DNA of 64,000 nucleotides from the NCBI RefSeq assembly GCF_003194585.1, contig NZ_QHKZ01000001.1, positions 62,001 through 126,000 of the forward strand, read 5' to 3'. The translations under genes were made by a program, and so were the position numbers. The notes beneath the pieces are model-generated. The model was given only the letters and a program-made list of their open reading frames with translations. It ran no database searches and was not told the origin of the DNA. The number at the start of each line of letters is the position of its first letter. Within the stretch, counting starts at the first letter, position 1. Of this stretch, positions 18,749 to 26,248 are shown one piece after another. The DNA comes from Nocardioides daejeonensis (lineage in GTDB: Bacteria > Actinomycetota > Actinomycetes > Propionibacteriales > Nocardioidaceae).

Positions 18749-18754
18749 TACCCT
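18749..18754 (+). promoter_or_regulatory. Leaderless-type -10 of rimM
   Basis: TACCCT, then seven bases, then the rimM GTG at 18762. Together with the hairpin just upstream it suggests that rimM-trmD has its own promoter. Confidence 0.45.
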
Positions 18755-18761
18755 CGTCGAC

Positions 18762-19310
18762 GTGGAGAGCGAGATCGAGGTCGTCGTCGGCCGTATCGGC
18801 AAGCCGCACGGCGTCCGGGGTGAGGTGACGGTCGACGTACGCACAGACGAGCCGGAGCGGCGTTTCGCCGTCGGCAACGTCCTGCGCGGAGTGCCGGCGC
18901 GGGGTGCTGCTCGGGAACCTGGGCCGATCACCGTACGCAGCACGCGATGGCATCAGGGCACGCTGCTGGCCACCTTCGAGGAGATCGACGACCGGAACGC
19001 CGCGGAGGCCTACCGTGGCACGGTGCTGCACGCGACGCTGGCCGCCGACGAGTCGCCCGACGACCCTGACGAGTTCTACGACCACCAGCTGATCGGCCTC
19101 GCCGTCCACGATGTCGACGGGGCCGCCCTGGGGACCGTCGGCAGCCTGGTGCACGGGGGCGCTCAGGATCTCCTGGTCGTCCGTACGCCGGAGGGCCGCG
19201 ATGCGCTCGTGCCGTTCGTGAAGGCGCTGGTCCCCGAAGTCGATGTCGCGGGAGGGCGCGTGGTGGTGGCCGACCGGCCCGGCCTGGTCACGCCGCTGGA
19301 GGACGAATGA
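18762..19310 (+). CDS. rimM: 16S rRNA processing protein RimM
   Basis: RimM assists maturation of the 30S head and binds S19. The 182-residue protein has the N-terminal RimM domain ([18 protein letters not shown]) and the C-terminal PRC-barrel ([17 protein letters not shown] to [12 protein letters not shown]). It lies in the rpsP-khpA-rimM-trmD order and overlaps trmD by four bases. The GTG start follows a leaderless-type hexamer and the family's N-terminal motif begins directly after it. Confidence 0.95.
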   Translation: MESEIEVVVGRIGKPHGVRGEVTVDVRTDEPERRFAVGNVLRGVPARGAAREPGPITVRSTRWHQGTLLATFEEIDDRNAAEAYRGTVLHATLAADESPDDPDEFYDHQLIGLAVHDVDGAALGTVGSLVHGGAQDLLVVRTPEGRDALVPFVKALVPEVDVAGGRVVVADRPGLVTPLEDE

Positions 19311-20497
19311 GGATCGACCTGGTCTCGATCTTCCCCGACTACTTCGCGCCGCTCACCCTCTCCCTGCCGGGCAAGGCCCGCGACAAGGGGCTGCTCGACA
19401 TCGCCGTGCACGACCTGCGCAACTGGGCGTACGACCGGCACCGGACGGTCGACGACACGCCGTACGGCGGCGGCGCAGGCATGGTGATGAAGCCCGAGCC
19501 CTGGGGCGAGGCGCTGGACGCCTTGGTCGGACCGCGGAGCACGGTCGTCTTCACGACCCCGAGCGGCCGGCCGTTGACCCAGGCGCTGGCTCGTGAGCTG
19601 GCTGCGGAGGAGCACCTGGTCTTCGCATGCGGGCGGTACGAGGGCATCGACCAGCGGGTGATCGACCACGCAGGGACGGTCGCGACGGTCCGCGAGATCT
19701 CGATCGGCGACTACGTGCTCAACGGTGGAGAGGTGGCCGCGCTCGCGATCACCGAGGCCGTGGTGAGACTGCTGCCCGGCTTCATGGGCAACCCCGACTC
19801 GCTGGTCGAGGAGTCACACGAGGACGGCCTTCTCGAGTACCCGGTCTACACCAAGCCGGCGAGCTGGCGCGGTCAGGAGGTCCCGGAGGTACTGCTGTCG
19901 GGCAACCACCGGCTGATCGCCGACTGGCGCCACGACCAGGCCGTACGCCGCACCGTCGCTCGTCGTCCCGACCTGCTGCCGCCGTCGGCCGTTGCGGAGG
20001 GGCTGGACCTGGTGCCGGCGACCCTGGCCGATGCCGGCGAGCTGCTGACGCTGCAGCGGGCCTGCTGGGTGCAGGAGGCGCTGTTGGCCGATTCGCTCCG
20101 CATTCCCGCGCTGACCGAGTCGCTCGACGACGTCCGTGCCGCGCTCGAGGTGTGGCAGACCTGGGTGGCGCGGATCGACGGTCGCCTGGTCGCGTCGGTG
20201 CGTGCCCACTCCCGGCCGTCGAGCGCGGTATCGAGACGCCCGGCAACGACCGAACCGGTCTGGGAGATCGGCCGCCTCATGGTCGCGCCCGATCTCCAGG
20301 GCCGCGGCTTCGGTCGGACGCTGCTCGAGCACGCCGAGGCTGCGGCTCCTGCGGAGGCGACGTCGTACGAACTGTGGACGGGGGAGCGGAGCGGCCCGAA
20401 CCTGCGTTTCTACAAGCGAGCCGGCTACCGGCGCGTCGGCCGTGTCGACGACCTGGGCGTCGTGATCCTCAGCAAGAAGATCCGGTCCCTGCCCTGA
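19307..20497 (+). CDS. trmD: tRNA (guanine-N1)-methyltransferase TrmD fused to a GNAT domain
   Basis: Residues 1 to about 230 are a complete TrmD, the SPOUT methyltransferase that makes m1G37 in tRNA and prevents frameshifting. It shows [43 protein letters not shown], the trefoil-knot SAM site [13 protein letters not shown], and [10 protein letters not shown]. The frame continues without a break into about 160 residues of GNAT acetyltransferase, with the acetyl-CoA motif [24 protein letters not shown] and a C-terminal [15 protein letters not shown]. Normal TrmD is about 230-270 residues. No frameshift or internal start is evident at the junction. What the GNAT half acetylates is unknown; it could also be processed or act as a separate domain. 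Confidence 0.93.
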   Translation: MRIDLVSIFPDYFAPLTLSLPGKARDKGLLDIAVHDLRNWAYDRHRTVDDTPYGGGAGMVMKPEPWGEALDALVGPRSTVVFTTPSGRPLTQALARELAAEEHLVFACGRYEGIDQRVIDHAGTVATVREISIGDYVLNGGEVAALAITEAVVRLLPGFMGNPDSLVEESHEDGLLEYPVYTKPASWRGQEVPEVLLSGNHRLIADWRHDQAVRRTVARRPDLLPPSAVAEGLDLVPATLADAGELLTLQRACWVQEALLADSLRIPALTESLDDVRAALEVWQTWVARIDGRLVASVRAHSRPSSAVSRRPATTEPVWEIGRLMVAPDLQGRGFGRTLLEHAEAAAPAEATSYELWTGERSGPNLRFYKRAGYRRVGRVDDLGVVILSKKIRSLP

Positions 20498-20501
20498 CGC
20501 C

Positions 20502-20541
20502 TCGCCCGCCGAGACCTCCCCGCGTGGGTCTCGACGGGCGA
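20502..20541. terminator. Bidirectional terminator between trmD and the secreted TPR gene
   Basis: TCGCCCG and CGAGACC pair with GGTCTCG and CGGGCGA, giving 14 base pairs with one C/A mismatch and a 10-base loop. It lies between the two convergent stops (20497 and 20547). The GGTCTCG arm resembles REP-like sequence also seen in the repeats at 25213. Confidence 0.7.
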
Positions 20542-20546
20542 CCGGG

Positions 20547-23066
20547 TCAGTAGACGTGCGTCGCGCTCATGAACGACCACTTCGACTTCGCCTCGTCGGC
20601 GGCGAGTTTGATCGTGTGGCCGATCTCGAGCTCGGTGCCCGAGGTGAAGCCGACGTCGGTGAGCTTCCCCGACGTGTCCTGCTCCAGGTAGAACGCCGCC
20701 TCGCCGGTGAAGCCCGCGCCGGGTACGTCCACGCCGCCCTTGACGCCGGCGGTCAGCCGACTGGACTTGACCCAGCCCTGCGGATTGAAGTCGAAGTCGA
20801 CCTTCGCGAAGGCGGAGAGCAGGATCGGCGGCGTGCTGAGCTCGAAGCTCACCCTCTCGCAGGAGACCTTCATCGTCGCGATCAGGAGCTTCGCCTCCAG
20901 CGCCCACGGCTTCATCGCGTCACTGCACAGCGGCGGCGCCTCGCCCTCGACCTTGGAGACCGTGGTCGCGTTCGGGGGCAGCGGCTCCGGGTTGGTGCAG
21001 GTCGCGCCCGGGGTCAACCCCGTGGCGTAGGAGTTGAAGCCCTTGAACCGTTCTGCGGCGTCGCGCAGGTCGTTCGTGATCACTCCGGCCCAGAAGTTCA
21101 TCTCCTGCTCCATCCGGACGCCCGCGAGCTCGTGGGCGATCGGGTCACGCAGGTTGCCCTGCAGTCCGGTCCAGGTCGGCCAAGCGACTTCGTGGTAGGC
21201 GATGATCGCCTGCCGCAACGCCGATGTCTTCTGGAGCCAGGTGCTGGCGATCTGCCGATGCTCACCGCAGCTCACCTTCGGATCGCTGACGTTGCACCAC
21301 GGGTGGCCGCTGAACGCCGGCAGCCCGCACACGTCCTGCTCGCTCCATGCGTCGCGCAGCTCCTGGTAGAGCTCGAGCACCCGCTTGCTGGCGGTCTGGT
21401 TCATCCGGCCCAGGATCTTCTGGGTGCGCTCCACCTCGGCAGGGTGCAGCGTCTTGTTGCGCTCCCGCAGCTGGTCCTCGAGCTGGAGCCTGCGGTTGTG
21501 CAACGCCAGGTTCTGTGCGTTGAGCGCGTCCTCATCGACGCCGACAGCGCCGTTGCGCCCCTCCAGGCCGATCAGCTTCTCCATGTTCCCCGGCACGTCG
21601 AACAGGCTGAGCTCCCCGGCCACCGCCTGCGACATGTCGAAGGCACGCTCTGGGTCGACTTGGGTGTAGCTGTCGCGGACGACGACCTCGTCCGGTGCGG
21701 TCGACTCGCGGTAGCCCTCGTGCATCTGGTCGAGTGCCTGTGCGGGCCGGCCGGCGCAGGAGAGGATCGCACCGAGCTCGCGGTGCAGCAGCGGGTTCTC
21801 GGGCTGCAGCCGGATCGCGGCGCGCAGGCTGGCCTCGGCCTTCGCGAAGTTGCCCAGCTTGGACCACGCGTGGCCGAGGTTGTTGAGCCGCACCGCCTCC
21901 TGGGCGACCCCGCCGCTGTTGTTGGCGGGGAGTCCGGCTGCCTTCTGCGCCAACGCAACCGCCCAGTCGGGACGGTTGATCATGCTGGCGGTCATCGCCG
22001 CGTTGGTGAGATGCCGCGCGTCGGTCGGGGCGATCCGGCGACCGGCGATTGCCGCCGCCATCATCGCGGCGGGACGGTCATCGAGGTAGGCCTGGGCGAA
22101 GACCCGGTGGGCGCCCGAGGAGGTGGTGAGCTCGGGAGCGTTCTTCCACAGCGACTTGGTGTTGGGGAGGAACTGCGTCTCGACCCAGGCGTCGATCTGC
22201 TTCAACGCCTCGGCGTAGGAGGGGATGGGGCGGCTCGGCCCGTTGATGCAGAGCACGATGAGGTCCTCACCGTCCTGGGGCAGGTCCCCGCCTCCTGCCA
22301 TGATGTTGACGCTGTGGTCCAGGGCCGGGAGGTGGTCGACGGATCCCTTCACGACCTGCACCGTGGTGCTCAGCCGGTCGCGGACGCCGTTGCCCGTCAG
22401 GTCGGCGCGGATCTGCAAGGTGGTCGCGCTGCTGGGCGCCTGCCAGCGCACGGTGACCGTGCGCGGCTGCGAAGCAGGTACGTCGCCCAACGCGACCCGC
22501 GCGACGCCACCACGGACCTCCACATCACCGGCGCGGCGCACCTGGCGCCCCTTGGCCGGTGCGGTGAGGGTGAGGACGCCGTCGACGATCTTGGAGATCT
22601 CGACGGTGAACTCGAAGACGGAGCCGGTGCCCACCGTGCTCGGTGCGCCCAGCGTTGCGGCCTTGCCGGAGGTCTGGGAGGCAGCCGCGACCTTGATCTT
22701 CTTCGTGGCGGTGCGCTCCTTGTTGCCCTTGTGCTTCTTGGCCACGGCCCGGATGGTCTGTGTGCCCGCCTTGAGCTTCGTCGTACTCAGGGTGGCTACG
22801 CCGCCCTTGTTGGTCTTGGACTTGCCGAGGCTCTTCCACTTCTTGCCGGCCTTGACGGAGAAGACGACGCTGCGTCCCTTGGCCTTGGGCTTGACGGTGG
22901 CGGTGAGCTTGGTCTTCTGGCCGGCGACGGGCGAGCCGCTCACGGCGAGCTTGACCGAAGCAGCCGCGTGGGCCGGCGTGCTGAGAGACAGCGTGGCCAG
23001 CACCGGTAGCAGCAGGGCGAGGGCAGCGAGCGCGACGAACGGGAGGCGGGCACAGCGAGCGGACAT
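20547..23066 (-). CDS. Large secreted protein with TPR-like region, function unknown
   Basis: An 839-residue exported protein. From the chosen ATG (23066, GAAGGG site six bases upstream) it has a signal peptide ending near STPAHAAAS. A Lys-rich Ig-like region follows (about residues 20-130, for example GVATLSTTKLKAGTQTIRAV), then a second beta-rich segment, and a TPR-like helical stretch around residues 370-450 (LNNLGHAWSKLGNFAKAEAS, LQPENPLLHRELGAIL). The C-terminal half has several Cys (CGLPAFSGHPWC, VSCGEH) and ends in beta-rich sequence. I do not recognise the family as a whole. It lies on the opposite strand between trmD and rplS, which are neighbours in most bacteria. Confidence 0.7.
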   Translation of the reverse strand: MSARCARLPFVALAALALLLPVLATLSLSTPAHAAASVKLAVSGSPVAGQKTKLTATVKPKAKGRSVVFSVKAGKKWKSLGKSKTNKGGVATLSTTKLKAGTQTIRAVAKKHKGNKERTATKKIKVAAASQTSGKAATLGAPSTVGTGSVFEFTVEISKIVDGVLTLTAPAKGRQVRRAGDVEVRGGVARVALGDVPASQPRTVTVRWQAPSSATTLQIRADLTGNGVRDRLSTTVQVVKGSVDHLPALDHSVNIMAGGGDLPQDGEDLIVLCINGPSRPIPSYAEALKQIDAWVETQFLPNTKSLWKNAPELTTSSGAHRVFAQAYLDDRPAAMMAAAIAGRRIAPTDARHLTNAAMTASMINRPDWAVALAQKAAGLPANNSGGVAQEAVRLNNLGHAWSKLGNFAKAEASLRAAIRLQPENPLLHRELGAILSCAGRPAQALDQMHEGYRESTAPDEVVVRDSYTQVDPERAFDMSQAVAGELSLFDVPGNMEKLIGLEGRNGAVGVDEDALNAQNLALHNRRLQLEDQLRERNKTLHPAEVERTQKILGRMNQTASKRVLELYQELRDAWSEQDVCGLPAFSGHPWCNVSDPKVSCGEHRQIASTWLQKTSALRQAIIAYHEVAWPTWTGLQGNLRDPIAHELAGVRMEQEMNFWAGVITNDLRDAAERFKGFNSYATGLTPGATCTNPEPLPPNATTVSKVEGEAPPLCSDAMKPWALEAKLLIATMKVSCERVSFELSTPPILLSAFAKVDFDFNPQGWVKSSRLTAGVKGGVDVPGAGFTGEAAFYLEQDTSGKLTDVGFTSGTELEIGHTIKLAADEAKSKWSFMSATHVY

Positions 23067-23190
23067 GAGGACCCTTCGGGCGACGGACGGACCCACGACC
23101 GTAACCTCGGCGGCGGCGCTCTCGCGTCGCCCAGAGGTCGGAAGCTCCGTGCGACGAAAGTTGATCGATTTCGGTCGGCCCGCGTCGTTG

Positions 23191-23205
23191 TGGCAAGATT
23201 CCTCC
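23191..23205 (+). promoter_or_regulatory. Possible -10 region of rplS
   Basis: TGGCAAGATTCCTCC, about 160 bases before rplS, closely matches the element upstream of rpsP. CAAGAT would serve as the -10. It lies in the 296-base divergent region between the secreted TPR gene and rplS; nothing else was recognised there. Confidence 0.35.
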
Positions 23206-23362
23206 TTGGTCCAGTCGGCCGACGTCGCCCGGGAGTTCGCCCCGGGGACTGCACCCGCACCTGCCACAGGGGGAGCGTGGAGCGCCGGCACCTCGGCTGG
23301 TCCACGCAAACCTGATTCTCTTTGAGCCGCGGCCGACCTGTGGCGTGCTGCGAGGAGTTGCT

Positions 23363-23713
23363 ATGACCAACGTCATCGACCAGATCAACGCCGACGCCAA
23401 GCGCGACGACGTCCCCGACTTCCGCGCGGGCGACACCGTCAAGGTGCACGTCAAGGTCATCGAGGGCTCGCGCTCGCGTGTCCAGGTGTTCCAGGGTGTC
23501 GTGATCCGGGTGCACGGCTCCGGCATCGGCCGCACCTTCACCGTCCGCAAGGTCTCCTTCGGTGTGGGCGTCGAGCGCACGTTCCCGCTGCACTCCCCGA
23601 TCTTCGAGAAGATCGAGGTCGTCACCCGCGGTGACGTGCGCCGGGCGAAGCTCTACTACCTGCGCAACCTGCGCGGCAAGGCCGCCAAGATCAAGGAGCG
23701 CCGCGAGGCCTGA
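23363..23713 (+). CDS. rplS: 50S ribosomal protein bL19
   Basis: L19 is a 50S protein at the subunit interface. The 116-residue product shows [30 protein letters not shown], and the C-terminal [21 protein letters not shown] hallmark. The start ATG 23363 has GAGGAG nine bases upstream. lepB follows after 54 bases, the usual actinobacterial order. Its normal upstream neighbour trmD is displaced by 2.8 kb. Confidence 0.97.
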   Translation: MTNVIDQINADAKRDDVPDFRAGDTVKVHVKVIEGSRSRVQVFQGVVIRVHGSGIGRTFTVRKVSFGVGVERTFPLHSPIFEKIEVVTRGDVRRAKLYYLRNLRGKAAKIKERREA

Positions 23714-23755
23714 GCACCGCTTGGTGCTGGCTGCAGAGCCCGACCAGAGGATGGC

Positions 23756-23761
23756 TAGGCT
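23756..23761 (+). promoter_or_regulatory. Leaderless-type -10 of lepB
   Basis: TAGGCT, then six bases, then the lepB GTG at 23768; no Shine-Dalgarno site is present. Confidence 0.5.
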
Positions 23762-23767
23762 CTGCGC

Positions 23768-24559
23768 GTGACTTCTGATGACCGCGACACCCCCGATCAG
23801 GAGGTCGGCATGACCGATCTCTCACCAGCGGGGGAGTCGCGGTCGTCGCGTTTCCGGCGCCGCAAGCAGCTGCCGGTGTGGCAGGAGACGATCCTGCTGC
23901 TGGTCATCGCCCTCACGCTCGCCGTCGTGATCAAGGCCTTCTTCGTCCAGGCCTTCTACATCCCCTCGGAGTCGATGGAGCCCGGACTGGTCGAGAACGA
24001 CCGGATCCTGGTCCAGAAGGTCTCCTACTGGGGTGACGACGGCCCGGAGCGTGGCGACGTCGTCGTCTTCAAGGACCCCGACAACTGGCTTCCCGCCGAG
24101 GACTCCGCCGGTCCGACGAACATCATCGCCAAGGGCCTGACCAAGATCGGGCTGTTCCCGACCGGCGGCCACCTGGTGAAGCGGGTCATCGGCGTTCCGG
24201 GCGACACCGTCGAGTGCTGCGACGACCAGGGACGGCTCTCCGTCAACGGCTATGCGCTCGATGAGAGCGAGTACGTCGCCAAGGGTGGTCGGTGCGCGGC
24301 ACCGATGCTCAACTGCCGGATGCGACCGGTGACGATCCCGGAGGGCTTCTTGCTCGTCATGGGAGACAACCGCGAGCACAGCGCCGACTCCACCGCCCAT
24401 ATGTGCCGCAACCCGAAGGCGCAGCAGTGCGCGCCGACGCGGGGCCTCGTGCCGGTCGAGAACGTGGTCGGCAAGGTGTGGACGCTGATCTGGCCGAGCA
24501 GTCGCTGGGATCACCTCACTCGCCCGAAGGTCTTCGAGCACGTCCCCGACCCGCAGTGA
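23768..24559 (+). CDS. lepB: Type I signal peptidase LepB
   Basis: The membrane-bound serine-lysine protease removes signal peptides from exported proteins. The 263-residue protein has a cytosolic Arg-rich N-terminus, one membrane helix (about residues 41-60), the catalytic Ser69 in PSESMEP, the general-base Lys138 in [14 protein letters not shown], and the box [11 protein letters not shown]. Loop insertions containing Cys pairs ([23 protein letters not shown]) are common in actinobacterial paralogues. The stop overlaps the rnhB start by one base (TGATG). Confidence 0.95.
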   Translation: MTSDDRDTPDQEVGMTDLSPAGESRSSRFRRRKQLPVWQETILLLVIALTLAVVIKAFFVQAFYIPSESMEPGLVENDRILVQKVSYWGDDGPERGDVVVFKDPDNWLPAEDSAGPTNIIAKGLTKIGLFPTGGHLVKRVIGVPGDTVECCDDQGRLSVNGYALDESEYVAKGGRCAAPMLNCRMRPVTIPEGFLLVMGDNREHSADSTAHMCRNPKAQQCAPTRGLVPVENVVGKVWTLIWPSSRWDHLTRPKVFEHVPDPQ

Positions 24560-25347
24560 TGGTGACGCCGACCCTCCGGCTGGAACGTCGCCTCCTGCGT
24601 GACGGCGTACTGCTGCTGGGGTGTGCCGACGAGGTGGGGCGCGGTGCGCTCTGCGGCCCGGTGACCATCGGTGTTGTTGTGATCGACCTCAAGACGAAGA
24701 CGGCGCCCAGTGGCGTCCGAGACAGCAAGCTGCTGCCTCCGGAGGTGCGGGAGCGGCTGGCCCCCAAGATCCGGCGATGGGCGCTCGCCCACGGGGTCGG
24801 GCACGCAACTCCCGCGGAGATCGATCGCTTCGGCATCATGGCGGCACTGCGGATGGCCGGGCACCGGGCACTGATCGAGACGGGCCTCGAGCTCGATCTG
24901 GTGCTGCTCGACGGCAATCACGACTACCTGACCCCGCCGCCGCAGCTGGACCTGCTCGACCCGGTGCCGACGCTCATCGAACGGATGCCGGCGGTGCGGA
25001 CCGAGATCAAGGCGGATCTGCGCTGCGCAGCGGTGGCGGCCGCCAGCATCCTGGCCAAGACCGCGCGCGACGCCCTGATGGTGGAGCTGGCCCCGGCCTT
25101 CCCGGCGTACGGCTGGGAGCACAACAAGGGCTATTCCGCGCCGGAGCACCTGCGTGCGCTGGCTGAGCATGGCCCTACGGAGCACCACCGGCGTTCGTGG
25201 AACCTTCCCGGCGTCGAGTCGGCTCCGTTGGTCGAGCCTGTCGAGTCGGCTCCGTTGGTCGAGCCTGTCGAGTCGGTTCCGTTGGTCGAGCTTGTCGAGA
25301 CCCCACTACGGTGTAGCCAGCAAACGTCAGCCAAGGAGGGCCCATGA
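24559..25347 (+). CDS. rnhB: Ribonuclease HII with repeat-derived C-terminal tail
   Basis: RNase HII nicks RNA-DNA hybrids and starts removal of misincorporated ribonucleotides. The 262-residue protein has the first catalytic pair in ADEVGRG (Asp24, Glu25), further acidic residues in LLDGNHDYL and [19 protein letters not shown], and the family ending [10 protein letters not shown]. The RNase HII domain ends there. The remaining ~45 residues are three nonapeptide repeats of the type VESAPLVEP plus a short extension, encoded by 27-base DNA repeats. The tail stops inside the next start codon (ATGA). It looks like a palindromic repeat that entered the 3' end and was kept in frame. Confidence 0.93.
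   Translation: MVTPTLRLERRLLRDGVLLLGCADEVGRGALCGPVTIGVVVIDLKTKTAPSGVRDSKLLPPEVRERLAPKIRRWALAHGVGHATPAEIDRFGIMAALRMAGHRALIETGLELDLVLLDGNHDYLTPPPQLDLLDPVPTLIERMPAVRTEIKADLRCAAVAAASILAKTARDALMVELAPAFPAYGWEHNKGYSAPEHLRALAEHGPTEHHRRSWNLPGVESAPLVEPVESAPLVEPVESVPLVELVETPLRCSQQTSAKEGP
25213..25299. repeat. Three 27-base tandem repeats (REP-like) inside the 3' end of rnhB
   Basis: Copies at 25213-25239 and 25240-25266 are identical. The third at 25267-25293 differs at two or three positions, and a six-base start of a fourth follows. The unit contains GGTCGAG and, at the last copy, GGTCGAGCTTGTCGAGACC, an imperfect palindrome of the kind dispersed between genes in Nocardioides-like genomes. Being 27 bases, each copy adds exactly nine codons. 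Confidence 0.8.
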
Positions 25348-25652
25348 GCGTCGAGGATCTCGAGAAGTACGAAGCCGAGATGGAGCTCACCCTCTACCGC
25401 GAGTACCGCGACGTGGTGGGCATCTTCAAGTACGTCGTGGAGACCGACCGGCGGTTCTACCTCTGCAACCAGGTGGATGTGAAGGCCCGGACCGAGCAGG
25501 GCGACGTCTTCTTCGAGGTCTCGATGTCGGATGCGTGGGTGTGGGACATGTACCGCCCTGCCCGCTTCGCGAAGAACGTCAAGGTGCTGACCTTCAAGGA
25601 CGTGAACGTCGAGGAGCTGGCCTCCTCCGACATCGAACCCCCCAAGTCGTAG
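25344..25652 (+). CDS. DUF2469 family protein
   Basis: A 102-residue acidic protein conserved in actinobacteria directly after rnhB, with function unknown. The sequence [20 protein letters not shown] and [20 protein letters not shown] is characteristic of the family. An AAGGAGG site lies eight bases before the ATG, which overlaps the rnhB stop, so expression is coupled to the lepB-rnhB unit. Confidence 0.92.
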   Translation: MSVEDLEKYEAEMELTLYREYRDVVGIFKYVVETDRRFYLCNQVDVKARTEQGDVFFEVSMSDAWVWDMYRPARFAKNVKVLTFKDVNVEELASSDIEPPKS

Positions 25653-25759
25653 CGCCCCCCTGGAGGGGATGGCCCGAACGGGTCGTTCGCCCCCCACCCG
25701 TCTAGACCACTTTTCCCCGCGTCCTGAGGGAAAAGGGGACACAAACCGCGCACGGAATC

Positions 25760-25765
25760 TATCCT
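25760..25765 (+). promoter_or_regulatory. Probable -10 of the TadE/Tad gene cluster
   Basis: TATCCT fits TAnnnT. Transcription would begin near 25772 and leave a short leader before either possible TadE start. Confidence 0.4.
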
Positions 25766-25819
25766 GAGCGGGTACGTCGGATGACGTGCGTGTTGTGGGA
25801 CACATGGGGTGGGGCAGAC

Positions 25820-26248
25820 ATGGGTGGAGTGCGCGTACGACGACGTCGTGACGAGGATGGCGCGGCTGCGGTCGAGTTCGCCCTCGTGGTGATCCCCCTG
25901 GTGCTGATCCTCTTCGGGATCATCTCCTACGCCTACATGTTCTCGGTGCGCCAAGCGCTCACCCAGGCCGCTGCCGAGGGTGCCCGTGCGGCTGCCGTGG
26001 CGCAGACGAACCCGACCGGCGCGGCCACCAACGCCGTCAACAAGGCCCTTGAGGGCAACGGCAATCTCTCCTGCGGGACCAACGGGCTGACCTGCACGGC
26101 CACGCCGCCCGCGGCCTGCCAGGGCGGCAGCGCCAAGTGCGTGACGGTCACGGTCTCCTTGAACTACGACGCCTTCGATCCGTTCAACCTGCCGTTGATC
26201 CCGATGCCCAGCACTCTGAGCTTCACCTCGAGCGCCGAGGTCAACTGA
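25820..26248 (+). CDS. TadE-like pilus assembly/pseudopilin protein
   Basis: A 142-residue protein with a basic start, the TadE signature DGAAAVEFALVVIPLVLILFG (Gly, then Glu five residues later, opening a long hydrophobic helix), then an exported domain with two pairs of Cys. TadE proteins are prepilin-like parts of Flp/Tad secretion systems, cleaved by a prepilin peptidase. ATG 25820 is chosen because it puts the Arg cluster directly before the helix. An in-frame ATG at 25781 would add 13 residues. The stop overlaps the next ATG. No tadA, tadB, tadC or tadZ is in the window. Confidence 0.82.
   Translation: MGGVRVRRRRDEDGAAAVEFALVVIPLVLILFGIISYAYMFSVRQALTQAAAEGARAAAVAQTNPTGAATNAVNKALEGNGNLSCGTNGLTCTATPPAACQGGSAKCVTVTVSLNYDAFDPFNLPLIPMPSTLSFTSSAEVN

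Noticed and set aside
25213..25299. Possible CRISPR array
   Set aside because: The 27-base units are directly adjacent with no spacers and lie in frame in rnhB; they are tandem REP-like repeats. No cas genes are present.
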